Of a stretch of 64,000 nt of DNA, positions 16,788 through 24,370 are shown piece after piece. The first letter of the stretch is position 1; every line of letters begins with the position of its first letter. The position numbers were made by a program, and so were the translations under genes. Source of the stretch: an uncultured Prevotellaceae bacterium (GTDB lineage: Bacteria > Bacteroidota > Bacteroidia > Bacteroidales > Bacteroidaceae); the NCBI GenBank assembly GCA_902778535.1, contig CACYYG010000027.1, positions 1 through 64,000 on the forward strand. Direction: 5' to 3'. The notes under the pieces are model-generated. The model saw only the letters and a program-made list of their open reading frames with translations. It was not told the DNA's origin and searched no databases.

Positions 16788-19520
16788 ATGAAAAGACTGT
16801 TCACAATGACGATGCTGCTGGCCAGCACGATAGCAACTACGGCGCAGAACATCGATTTCAACATGACCAACCGTCAGGATGCAGAGGTGAACGAGCCCGA
16901 CTACATCGGCTGGGCCGTGAATCAAGTGCAGAGCGAATCAAAAACACTGGACAACGGAATCACCCTGACCGTAGCCGCCACTGGCAATGCCAACACCCTG
17001 CGTGCGCAGTGGCATAAGAACACTTGCACCGCAGGAAAGAACGGACAGACGGGCCTGCGCCTGATGGGCGACGGCGTGGTGGCCTTCATTGCTGAGAGCG
17101 ACGGCAACACCCCGACGCTGACCGACACGCCAACGAGCATCACCGTCACCATCGAGGGACTGGAAGCCGGCGAGCACAGCGTGGCCGCCTATCATGTGTG
17201 GAAAGACCCGAAGAGCGGCGACATGCCCACCATCAAAGTAGACGTCAACGGTACGGTAGCACAGACAGGCGTAACATTTGCCAATGTGAAGCAAACGGTT
17301 GCCGACCTGAAGATGGCCGATGCCCCCTATTCTTATGTAGAATTCAGCGTGGCCGAGGGCGAGTCGGTGGCCATCACCTACACCACTGAGGTGGAGAGCG
17401 GCAAGACCTACCAGACGACAAACATGATGCTGAACGGACTGCTGATTGACCGCTCGCCATTAGTGGCCATGGACCCGCAGCCCAATCACCGCGACTTCCA
17501 CATAGATGCCGACAATGGCACCTACACCCTGCAGTGGGCGCCTGCCACAATAGCCGTCAGCCATCGCCTCGTCATCGGCACCGATGCCACCGACGTGGCC
17601 ACTTCGACCAACTACGCCTACCAAGGCACCGAGACGACGTATCAGGCCACGGGACTCAACTCTTCACATTATTATTATTGGCGCGTTGACGAGGTCGACG
17701 CCGCAGGCAAGGTCTACAAAGGTCAGGTATGGTCATTCCGTCCGCGCCAGCTCGCTTTCCCCGGCGCTGAGGGCTACGGCCGCTTCGCCATGGGCGGACG
17801 CGACGGCATTGTCTACCACGTTACCAGTCTTGCAGGCACGAAGGAGCCGGGCACGCTGCTCTACGGTCTCACTGAGATCAACGAGCCGCGCTACATCGTC
17901 TTCGATGTCAGCGGCATCATTGAACTCGACTTCGAGTCACAGTTCACCAAGCCCAACGCCTACATCGCGGGACAGACAGCACCTGGCAAAGGCATCTGTA
18001 TCAAAGCATCGAACATCAATATCGGCTCCGACGTCATCTGCCGCTTCATACGCTTCAAGCGCGGATTGGGCGTCTACGGCGAGAACACTGGCAACGCACT
18101 GGGCATGACCGGTGCTGACCACAGCATCGTCGACCACTGCACAGCAGCCTGGGGCACCGACGAGACGGTCAGCGGACGCGGAGCGAAGAACATCTCCTTC
18201 CAGTACAGCGGCATTTTCGAGGCGCTCGGCATCACCGGCCATAAGAATTATGACGACGGCACCAACCACGGCTATGCCGCCACCATCGACGGACAGATAG
18301 GCTCGTGGCACCACAACCTGCTGCTGAACTGCGAAGGCCGCAACTGGAGCATGGGCGGCGGCATGGACGCGCAGAACATTCCCATCGGCGGCCTCGACCT
18401 GTTCAACAACGTGTGCTACAACTGGCACAACCGCACCACCGACGGCAACTGCCACGCCGTGAACTTCGTGAACAACTACTACAAGATGGGTGCCGACACG
18501 CGCCGCACTACCCTTTTCACGCAGGACTTCGAGGATGCCATCAACCCCGCTGGCCGCGACCAGGCATACGTCAAGGGCAATATCCGTGAGAACAAGAACC
18601 ACTCGCTGACGCAGGACAAGAAAGGCGACACCTACAATGCTACGGGCAACATTCCCACCAGCTATCAGTATCTGGTCAACGAGCCGCTGTTCCCCTCCTA
18701 CGCTGAGATTCACACGGCCAAGGATGCCTTGAAGATTGTCACATCGACCGCCGGCGCCACGATGCCGATGCGCGACGAGCAGCACCTGCGCGTCATCCGC
18801 GAGACATTGGACGGCACGCATACTTATGTAGGCTCGAAATCGAAGATCAAGGGCGAGATAGACAACGAGGCCGACATCACCGGCGTTGAGAACAATGGCT
18901 GGGAGGTATGGCCCGAGGAGACACGTGCCGCCGACTGGGATAGCGACCAGGACGGCATGCCCGACTGGTGGGAGAAAGCCACAAACAGCAATCCCAACAC
19001 AGCAAACCAAAACGAAGACCGTGACGGTGACGGCTGGACATCGTTAGAGGATTACCTGGAGTTTATGGCCCATCCTTATCTCGTCATTGAAGTCAACGGC
19101 AGCGGCACCTTAGACCTGAAGCCCTATTTCGCCGGCTTCTTCGGACAGAACGGCAAGAGCGTCACGCCCACGTTCAGCCTCGACACGGATATGGCTACCG
19201 GCCTCTATGCCCCCAGCATCGACGGCACTACGCTGACCGTCAAGGCAACAAAGCCCGACACAGAGTGCATCGGCAGTTTCAACATTACCGTTAACGACGG
19301 TGAGACGACCTTCACGCAGCGTTTCGGCGTGGTCATCACTGGCGGAGAACAGACAGCCATCCGTCCTGCATGGAGCGAGAATGGCCTCAACGTTGTTAAG
19401 CGTGAGTTCTTCACGCTCGACGGACGTCAGGTCAGCACGCTGCAGTCGCATGAGGTCTACCTGATGAAGGTGACCGACAGCGAAGGCCGCGTACACAGCG
19501 TTAAAATCTTAGCTAATTGA
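16788..19520 (+). CDS. Multidomain secreted pectate lyase (PL1 with fibronectin type III)
   Basis: The 910-residue protein has a signal peptide (1-19), an N-terminal beta-rich domain (about 20-225), a fibronectin type III-like domain (about 228-318; SSHYYYWRVDEVDAAG), and a PL1 beta-helix beginning at residue 321 (LAFPGAEGYGRFAMGG). An aspartate-rich calcium-type stretch DWDSDQDGMPDWWE follows near 714, then a C-terminal Ig-like region. It should cleave pectate outside the cell. The extra domains suggest substrate or surface binding. The C-terminal tail FTLDGRQV...YLMKV resembles the sorting-type tail seen on neighbours. Its last 12 bases overlap the convergent nnrD gene. Confidence 0.85.
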   Translation: MKRLFTMTMLLASTIATTAQNIDFNMTNRQDAEVNEPDYIGWAVNQVQSESKTLDNGITLTVAATGNANTLRAQWHKNTCTAGKNGQTGLRLMGDGVVAFIAESDGNTPTLTDTPTSITVTIEGLEAGEHSVAAYHVWKDPKSGDMPTIKVDVNGTVAQTGVTFANVKQTVADLKMADAPYSYVEFSVAEGESVAITYTTEVESGKTYQTTNMMLNGLLIDRSPLVAMDPQPNHRDFHIDADNGTYTLQWAPATIAVSHRLVIGTDATDVATSTNYAYQGTETTYQATGLNSSHYYYWRVDEVDAAGKVYKGQVWSFRPRQLAFPGAEGYGRFAMGGRDGIVYHVTSLAGTKEPGTLLYGLTEINEPRYIVFDVSGIIELDFESQFTKPNAYIAGQTAPGKGICIKASNINIGSDVICRFIRFKRGLGVYGENTGNALGMTGADHSIVDHCTAAWGTDETVSGRGAKNISFQYSGIFEALGITGHKNYDDGTNHGYAATIDGQIGSWHHNLLLNCEGRNWSMGGGMDAQNIPIGGLDLFNNVCYNWHNRTTDGNCHAVNFVNNYYKMGADTRRTTLFTQDFEDAINPAGRDQAYVKGNIRENKNHSLTQDKKGDTYNATGNIPTSYQYLVNEPLFPSYAEIHTAKDALKIVTSTAGATMPMRDEQHLRVIRETLDGTHTYVGSKSKIKGEIDNEADITGVENNGWEVWPEETRAADWDSDQDGMPDWWEKATNSNPNTANQNEDRDGDGWTSLEDYLEFMAHPYLVIEVNGSGTLDLKPYFAGFFGQNGKSVTPTFSLDTDMATGLYAPSIDGTTLTVKATKPDTECIGSFNITVNDGETTFTQRFGVVITGGEQTAIRPAWSENGLNVVKREFFTLDGRQVSTLQSHEVYLMKVTDSEGRVHSVKILAN

Positions 19521-21029
19521 TTGCAGTGCGAGGAAAGCTTTGGGCAGATATTGGATAATATCACTGGCCATCAGGCTTTCCTCGCCTAATTCTTCTGCGG
19601 CCAGATCACCGGCCAGACCATGCAGATAGACGCCCAGCAGACAAGCTTCGCGCTGCTGGTAGCCACGAGCCAACAATCCGAGCAGAATACCCGTAAGCAC
19701 GTCGCCGCTGCCAGCGGTGGCCATGCCCGCATTGCCTGTCGTGTTGAAGGCGACGTGGCCGTCGGGCATACAGACAGCGGTATGATGCCCCTTCAGGATG
19801 ACGTAGCCCTGCAGACGCTCGGCCAGTTGACGAGCCTTAGTCAGGCGCTCGTAGCTGTCGGTACACTGGCCCTCCAACCGTTCCAGCTCCTTGGGATGTG
19901 GCGTGAGGATGATGCCCTTGGGCAGCTGTTGCAGCCAGGCATGACGCGCAGCAAGTATGTTCAGCGCGTCGGCGTCGGCCACAGCAGGACACTGCGCCCG
20001 TCTCAGCTGCGCAATCATAGCGATGGCCGTTGCCTCAGCGGTGCCGATGCCAGGCCCTACGGCCAGAGCCTGATATTTTTCGGTTGAAACGGCCTCGCTG
20101 AAAATAGTTTCTTCGCGGTCGGTATGCAACACAGCCTCGGGCACGGCAGTCTGCAGGATGGGAACATTGCGGCGTGGTGTGTGTACCGTCATTTTTCCGG
20201 CACCGCTGCGCATGCAGGCACGAGCGGCCAGAATGGCAGCACCAGCCATGCAATAGCTGCCCGCCACCAGCAGTGCGTGGCCCATCGTGCCCTTGTGGGC
20301 AAAGGCATCACGCGGCATCAACAGCGGAAGCACGTCGGTTTCCTCTGTCAGCGTGTACTGCGAATCCATCTTCTCAATGCCTTCCATGCTAAGCCCGATG
20401 TCAAGCACCTCCACCTTGCCTATGTACTGCTGGTGTTCGGCAAAAAAGAAGCTGAGTTTCTGGTGCTGCAGGGTCAAGGTGACGTCGGCCTTGATGATAT
20501 TCGCACGCACATTATAGGAATTGTCCTCGGTCATCAGACCCGACGGCACGTCGATGCTCACGACTTGCGCCGGCGAGGCGTTGATGTATTTCACTAATGA
20601 GGCAAAGCCTCCGGCCAGCGGTTTGTTCAGGCCAGAGCCGAAGAGGCCGTCAACGACGAGCATCCCTTTCTCCAGCTGCGGCGGGTCGAACTCCTGCGTC
20701 ACTTCAGTCAACAGCGGACGGCCTTTCTTCGTCATCAGCCGCTGCTTGTTCTCGGCGCAGTCAGCCGAAAGCTTTCCAGTGATATTAAACAGGAAGGTCT
20801 GCACCTGATAGCCTTTTTCCGTCAGCATACGTGCCACGGCCAGCGCATCGCCGCCATTGTTGCCAGGACCGGCGAAGACAACGACGGGCACGTTAGAGTT
20901 CCAACGGTCAACAATGGCTGAAGTAATGGCACGAGCCGCACGTTCCATCAAGTCAACAGACTTCACAGGTTCATGCTCAATGGTATATTTGTCTAATTCT
21001 CTTATCTGAGCTGCAGTAAAAATCTTCAT
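19509..21029 (-). CDS. nnrD: Bifunctional NAD(P)H-hydrate epimerase / ADP-dependent dehydratase
   Basis: The 506-residue enzyme repairs hydrated NADH and NADPH. The N-terminal half is a YjeF epimerase domain (VVVFAGPGNNGGDALAVARML). The C-terminal half is a ribokinase-like dehydratase with AVGPGIGTA and the nucleotide motif AGSGDVLTGILLGLL. Full-length fusions are about 500 residues, so it is complete. The -7 box TAATTTTG (21037-21044, minus) lies only seven bases before the ATG, so the mRNA may be leaderless or nearly so. It diverges from hpt. Confidence 0.93.
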   Translation of the reverse strand: MKIFTAAQIRELDKYTIEHEPVKSVDLMERAARAITSAIVDRWNSNVPVVVFAGPGNNGGDALAVARMLTEKGYQVQTFLFNITGKLSADCAENKQRLMTKKGRPLLTEVTQEFDPPQLEKGMLVVDGLFGSGLNKPLAGGFASLVKYINASPAQVVSIDVPSGLMTEDNSYNVRANIIKADVTLTLQHQKLSFFFAEHQQYIGKVEVLDIGLSMEGIEKMDSQYTLTEETDVLPLLMPRDAFAHKGTMGHALLVAGSYCMAGAAILAARACMRSGAGKMTVHTPRRNVPILQTAVPEAVLHTDREETIFSEAVSTEKYQALAVGPGIGTAEATAIAMIAQLRRAQCPAVADADALNILAARHAWLQQLPKGIILTPHPKELERLEGQCTDSYERLTKARQLAERLQGYVILKGHHTAVCMPDGHVAFNTTGNAGMATAGSGDVLTGILLGLLARGYQQREACLLGVYLHGLAGDLAAEELGEESLMASDIIQYLPKAFLALQSIS

Positions 21030-21036
21030 AGCGCTG

Positions 21037-21044
21037 CAAAATTA
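21037..21044 (-). promoter_or_regulatory. -7 box of nnrD
   Basis: TAATTTTG on the minus strand is separated from the ATG by CAGCGCT only. The expected start point falls within a few bases of the start codon. Confidence 0.5.
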
Positions 21045-21087
21045 CAAAATAATTTGCATTTCTTTACTCTTTTCAGTATTTTTTTCG

Positions 21088-21095
21088 TACTTTTG
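21088..21095 (+). promoter_or_regulatory. -7 box of hpt
   Basis: TACTTTTG, 25 bases before the ATG at 21121. No clear -33 box is visible. Confidence 0.5.
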
Positions 21096-21120
21096 CAGCA
21101 ATCTTAAACCGAACCAAATT

Positions 21121-21657
21121 ATGAATCAAGTAGAAGTAAACGGCAAGACCTTTAGGATTTCCATTCCAGAGGCAGAGATTAAGAAAAGGGTGAAGGAAGT
21201 GGCGGAGGAAATCAGCCGCGACATGGAAGGCAAGAACCCGCTGCTGCTGGGTGTTCTCAACGGTGCGTTCATCTTTGCCGCCGACCTGATGCGCGAGATG
21301 ACCATTCCCTGTGAGATTTCCTTCGTGAAACTGGCCAGCTATCAGGGCACTACGTCGACCGGAAAGGTGACTGAAGTGCTGGGCATCAACGAAGACCTGA
21401 CGGGCCGCCACATCATCATCGTAGAGGACATTGTCGATACAGGTCTCACGATGAAGCGCATGATAGAGTCACTTGGCACCCGCAACCCTGCCTCGGTCAG
21501 CGTCTGCTCACTGCTGGTGAAGCCCGACAAGCTGCAGGTGGAGCTCGACCTGAAGTATGTGGCCTTCAAAATTCCCAACGAGTTCATCCTGGGCTACGGT
21601 CTCGACTTCGACCAGGCAGCCCGCGGCCTTCGCGACATCTACTCTCTGGTAAGCTAA
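21121..21657 (+). CDS. hpt: Hypoxanthine phosphoribosyltransferase
   Basis: The 178-residue enzyme has the phosphoribosyl-pyrophosphate motif VEDIVDTGLTM near residue 101 and the N-terminal flexible loop SYQGTTSTG. It salvages hypoxanthine or guanine with PRPP in the cytoplasm. Size and motifs are normal. adk lies downstream on the same strand after a minisatellite, an arrangement compatible with a nucleotide-metabolism unit. Confidence 0.93.
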   Translation: MNQVEVNGKTFRISIPEAEIKKRVKEVAEEISRDMEGKNPLLLGVLNGAFIFAADLMREMTIPCEISFVKLASYQGTTSTGKVTEVLGINEDLTGRHIIIVEDIVDTGLTMKRMIESLGTRNPASVSVCSLLVKPDKLQVELDLKYVAFKIPNEFILGYGLDFDQAARGLRDIYSLVS

Positions 21658-21688
21658 GTGAGATGCAAATAATAACTTGTGACGATTC

Positions 21689-21822
21689 GGGGGTACGGGG
21701 GTACGAGGGTGCGGAGGTACGAGAATAGCTTGTACGCCTGCTTTCATCGTAAGGTCTAATCTCGTACCCCCGTACCCCCGTACCCCCGTACCCCCGTACC
21801 CCCGAAAAACACCGTACCCCCG
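21689..21822. repeat. Minisatellite with opposed GTACCCCC and GGGGGTAC blocks
   Basis: A G-rich block with GGGGGTAC units (21689-21723) faces a C-rich block of about five perfect 8-9 base CGTACCCC units plus one separated unit (21763-21822). The blocks are complementary and could fold into one long hairpin. It lies in the transcribed gap between hpt and adk. Confidence 0.85.
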
Positions 21823-21992
21823 ACAATCACCAGCTTATTATTTAACGATTACTAAGAACTATGAGAATTGTCAAACTTCCCCATCTGCCCAGCGAGAAGA
21901 CAACAGCTCAGCCGGGCGACCTCCTTCCCGACGTGTGGTACAAAGGGAAAGAATTCCGCGTAGAACAAAACCAAATCGAACAACATATCAAC

Positions 21993-22565
21993 ATGAAGAA
22001 CATTGTGATATTCGGTGCTCCCGGCTCAGGCAAGGGAACGCAGAGCGACAAGCTCATCGAGAAATACGGACTGGAGCACATCTCCACTGGCGACGTGCTG
22101 CGCAGTGAAATCAAGAACGGCACAGAGCTGGGCAAGACGGCTCAGGGCTATATCGACCAGGGACAGCTCATCCCCGACGAGCTGATGGTCAGCATCCTTG
22201 CCTCGGTCTACGACGGCTTCGGCCGAGGCCACAAGGGCGTCATCTTCGACGGTTTCCCCCGCACCATTCCGCAGGCCGAGGCCCTGAAGAAGATGCTGGC
22301 CGAGCGCGGCGACAAGGTAGCCGCAATGATTGAGCTCGAAGTGCCCGAGGACGAGCTGATGAAGCGCCTCATCCTGCGCGGACAGCAGAGCGGACGCGCC
22401 GACGACAACGAGGAAACCATCAAGAAGCGCCTCGTGGTCTATCACTCTCAGACACAGCCCCTCATCGAATGGTATAAGCAGGAAGGACTGCACCACCACA
22501 TTGACGGCCTGGGCAGTCTGGACCGCATCTTCGCCGACATCTGCAAGGTAGTAGACGCACTTTAA
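21993..22565 (+). CDS. adk: Adenylate kinase
   Basis: From 21993 the protein is 190 residues, with P-loop GAPGSGKGTQ (7-16), STGDVLRSEI and DGFPRT, and a short lid (GQQSGRADDNEET). This matches short-type adenylate kinases that interconvert ATP, AMP and ADP. The frame is open for another 44 codons upstream from an ATG at 21861, with host-like codon use. I chose 21993 because MKNIVIFGAPGSGKGT is the usual N terminus, but the longer form cannot be excluded. Confidence 0.92.
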   Translation: MKNIVIFGAPGSGKGTQSDKLIEKYGLEHISTGDVLRSEIKNGTELGKTAQGYIDQGQLIPDELMVSILASVYDGFGRGHKGVIFDGFPRTIPQAEALKKMLAERGDKVAAMIELEVPEDELMKRLILRGQQSGRADDNEETIKKRLVVYHSQTQPLIEWYKQEGLHHHIDGLGSLDRIFADICKVVDAL

Positions 22566-22567
22566 CC

Positions 22568-22660
22568 CCCCGCACCCTGCCCTCCCCGAAAGGGAGGGGA
22601 TTGGCTACAGCCGACTCTATGCATCACTCCCTCCATTCCGGGGAGGGGCAGGGGTTTGTC
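22568..22660. repeat. GC-rich REP-like hairpin after adk
   Basis: CCCTGCCCTCCCCG near 22572 pairs with CGGGGAGGGGCAGGGG near 22640, with a further small hairpin (CTCCCCGAAAGGGAGGGG) inside. It probably also ends adk transcription. Related sequences lie at 43308-43345 and inside the kinase gene at 8357. Confidence 0.6.
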
Positions 22661-22694
22661 TGAATGATTTCTACCTGTACGGTTGAAATTTATG

Positions 22695-22990
22695 ACTTTT
22701 TCTTGACAAAAAACGCGCTGAACGCCTCTGAGAATCGCTCAGAATCCATCAAACGTTTCTTTGCCCGAAATTTTTGAAAAATGAGAGGGGTTGCACAACC
22801 CACTGACTGACAGACAGATGAGTCTTCCGTCGAACATTTTAGGAAATCCTCATTTTAAAAACCATGACCCGCGTGAAAAAAAACATCGATAGATTTTTTC
22901 ACGCGGGTCATGTTTTTTGTCATAAACAAGCGCTTCAGAAGTAAAAAAATGCCCTTTTTGGCACAAAAACGATGCACAGAAAAGAAAAAA
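22695..22990 (+). repeat. Dispersed intergenic element, copy B (divergent)
   Basis: It shares the order of blocks with copies A and C: GAGAAT-CGCTCAGAAT (22732-22745), AATGAGAGGGGTTG (22780-22793), GACTGACAGACAG, then a perfect 19-bp stem (22863-22881 with 22894-22912) containing CCGCGTGAAAAAA and followed by TTTTTTG. Flanking sequence has diverged. The rest of the 22566-23246 gap shows no gene. Confidence 0.65.
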
Positions 22991-23246
22991 TGTGCAATTT
23001 TTGCCACCCAACTGTTCCGTTCTGATACGCTGACGCACCGTTTTGATGTTAGAAGTCATGCCGCCGCGCTCTATTTGCCGATTTTTTTCTGCAAAGAAAT
23101 TTGGTAAAAAGTCTTTACAAATCTTCTGCCCGGTCGCTGTGCCCTGCAAAGTTTTTAAAATGACCTAATGACTATTAGATGCCTTTTTTTATAACCATTA
23201 TATAGAAAAACTCGGATTTTTCAATACAGTTTTCACTTTTTTTCGT

Positions 23247-23254
23247 TACTTTTG
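23247..23254 (+). promoter_or_regulatory. -7 box of asd
   Basis: TACTTTTG, 33 bases before the chosen ATG at 23288. Confidence 0.5.
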
Positions 23255-23287
23255 CAGCCGAAACGTAACTCTACAAAGAAAAACGAA

Positions 23288-24301
23288 ATGAAAGTAGCTA
23301 TTGTGGGCGCTTCGGGCGCCGTGGGCCAGGAGTTTCTGCGCCTGCTCGACGAGAGAAATTTCCCTATGGATGAACTGGTGTTGTTCGGCTCTGAGCGCAG
23401 TGCCGGCAGAACATACACCTTCCGTGGCAAGGAACTGAAGGTGAAGCTGTTGCAGCACAACGATGACTTCAAGGACATCGACATCGCCTTCACCAGTGCC
23501 GGTGCCGGCACCAGCAAGGAATTTGCCGCCGACATCACAAAATACGGCTGTGTGATGATTGACAACAGCTCGGCCTTCCGCATGGACGACGACGTGCCCT
23601 TGGTGGTGCCCGAGTGCAACGCTGAGGACGCCCTGAACCGTCCACGCGGCATCATCGCCAACCCCAACTGCACCACGATTATGATGGTGGTCGTGCTTCA
23701 GCCTCTGGAGCAGCTCAGTCACATCAAGCGCATCCATGTGGCCAGCTATCAGAGCGCCTCGGGTGCCGGTGCCGCCGCCATGGCCGAGTTGCAGCAGCAG
23801 TACAAGGAAATCGTAGAGACCGGCGAAGTGAAGACCATCAAGAAATTCCCGCACCAGCTGGCCTATAACGTCATTCCGCAGATTGACGTCTTCCAGCCCA
23901 ACGGCTATACCAAGGAGGAGATGAAGATGTTCAACGAGACCCGCAAGATCATGCACACCGACGCGAAGTGCTCGGCCATGTGTGTGCGCGTGAGCTCGCT
24001 GCGCAGCCACTCAGAGAGCGTATGGATTGAGACGGAGCGCCCGCTCAGCGTGGAGGAAGCCCAGCAGGCCATTGCCAAAGCTCCAGGCTGCCAGCTCGTC
24101 GACGATCCCGCCACCCTCACCTACCCCATGCCGCTTGACACCGCCGGCAAGGACGACGTCTTCGTGGGTCGTGTGCGCAAGGACCTCAGCGACGACAACG
24201 GCCTGACGTTCTGGCTCTCGGGCGACCAGATTCGCAAGGGCGCTGCCCTGAACGCCGTACAGATTGGAGAGTACCTCATTCGTGTGGGTAACGTGAAATA
24301 G
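23288..24301 (+). CDS. asd: Aspartate-semialdehyde dehydrogenase
   Basis: The 337-residue enzyme has the NADP motif [14 protein letters not shown] (7-20), the catalytic cysteine in NPNCTT (near 130) and [10 protein letters not shown]. It reduces aspartyl phosphate to the semialdehyde for lysine, diaminopimelate, threonine and methionine synthesis. An ATG 12 codons upstream (23252) would overlap the -7 box at 23247-23254, so 23288 is the start. Length is normal. Confidence 0.95.
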   Translation: MKVAIVGASGAVGQEFLRLLDERNFPMDELVLFGSERSAGRTYTFRGKELKVKLLQHNDDFKDIDIAFTSAGAGTSKEFAADITKYGCVMIDNSSAFRMDDDVPLVVPECNAEDALNRPRGIIANPNCTTIMMVVVLQPLEQLSHIKRIHVASYQSASGAGAAAMAELQQQYKEIVETGEVKTIKKFPHQLAYNVIPQIDVFQPNGYTKEEMKMFNETRKIMHTDAKCSAMCVRVSSLRSHSESVWIETERPLSVEEAQQAIAKAPGCQLVDDPATLTYPMPLDTAGKDDVFVGRVRKDLSDDNGLTFWLSGDQIRKGAALNAVQIGEYLIRVGNVK

Positions 24302-24343
24302 TTTTACCCATAAATAGGTATTGCGCCGTTGAGGCGAAATGCC

Positions 24344-24351
24344 TACCTTTG
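24344..24351 (+). promoter_or_regulatory. -7 box of the first TonB/DUF4876 operon
   Basis: TACCTTTG, 19 bases before the ATG at 24371, in the short gap after asd. No further promoter is evident before 33414. Confidence 0.6.
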
Positions 24352-24370
24352 CACCTTCTAATACGCTGTT

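Noticed and set aside
23160-23287. Lysine riboswitch ahead of asd
   Set aside because: The leader after the -7 box is only about 30 bases, too short for an aptamer.
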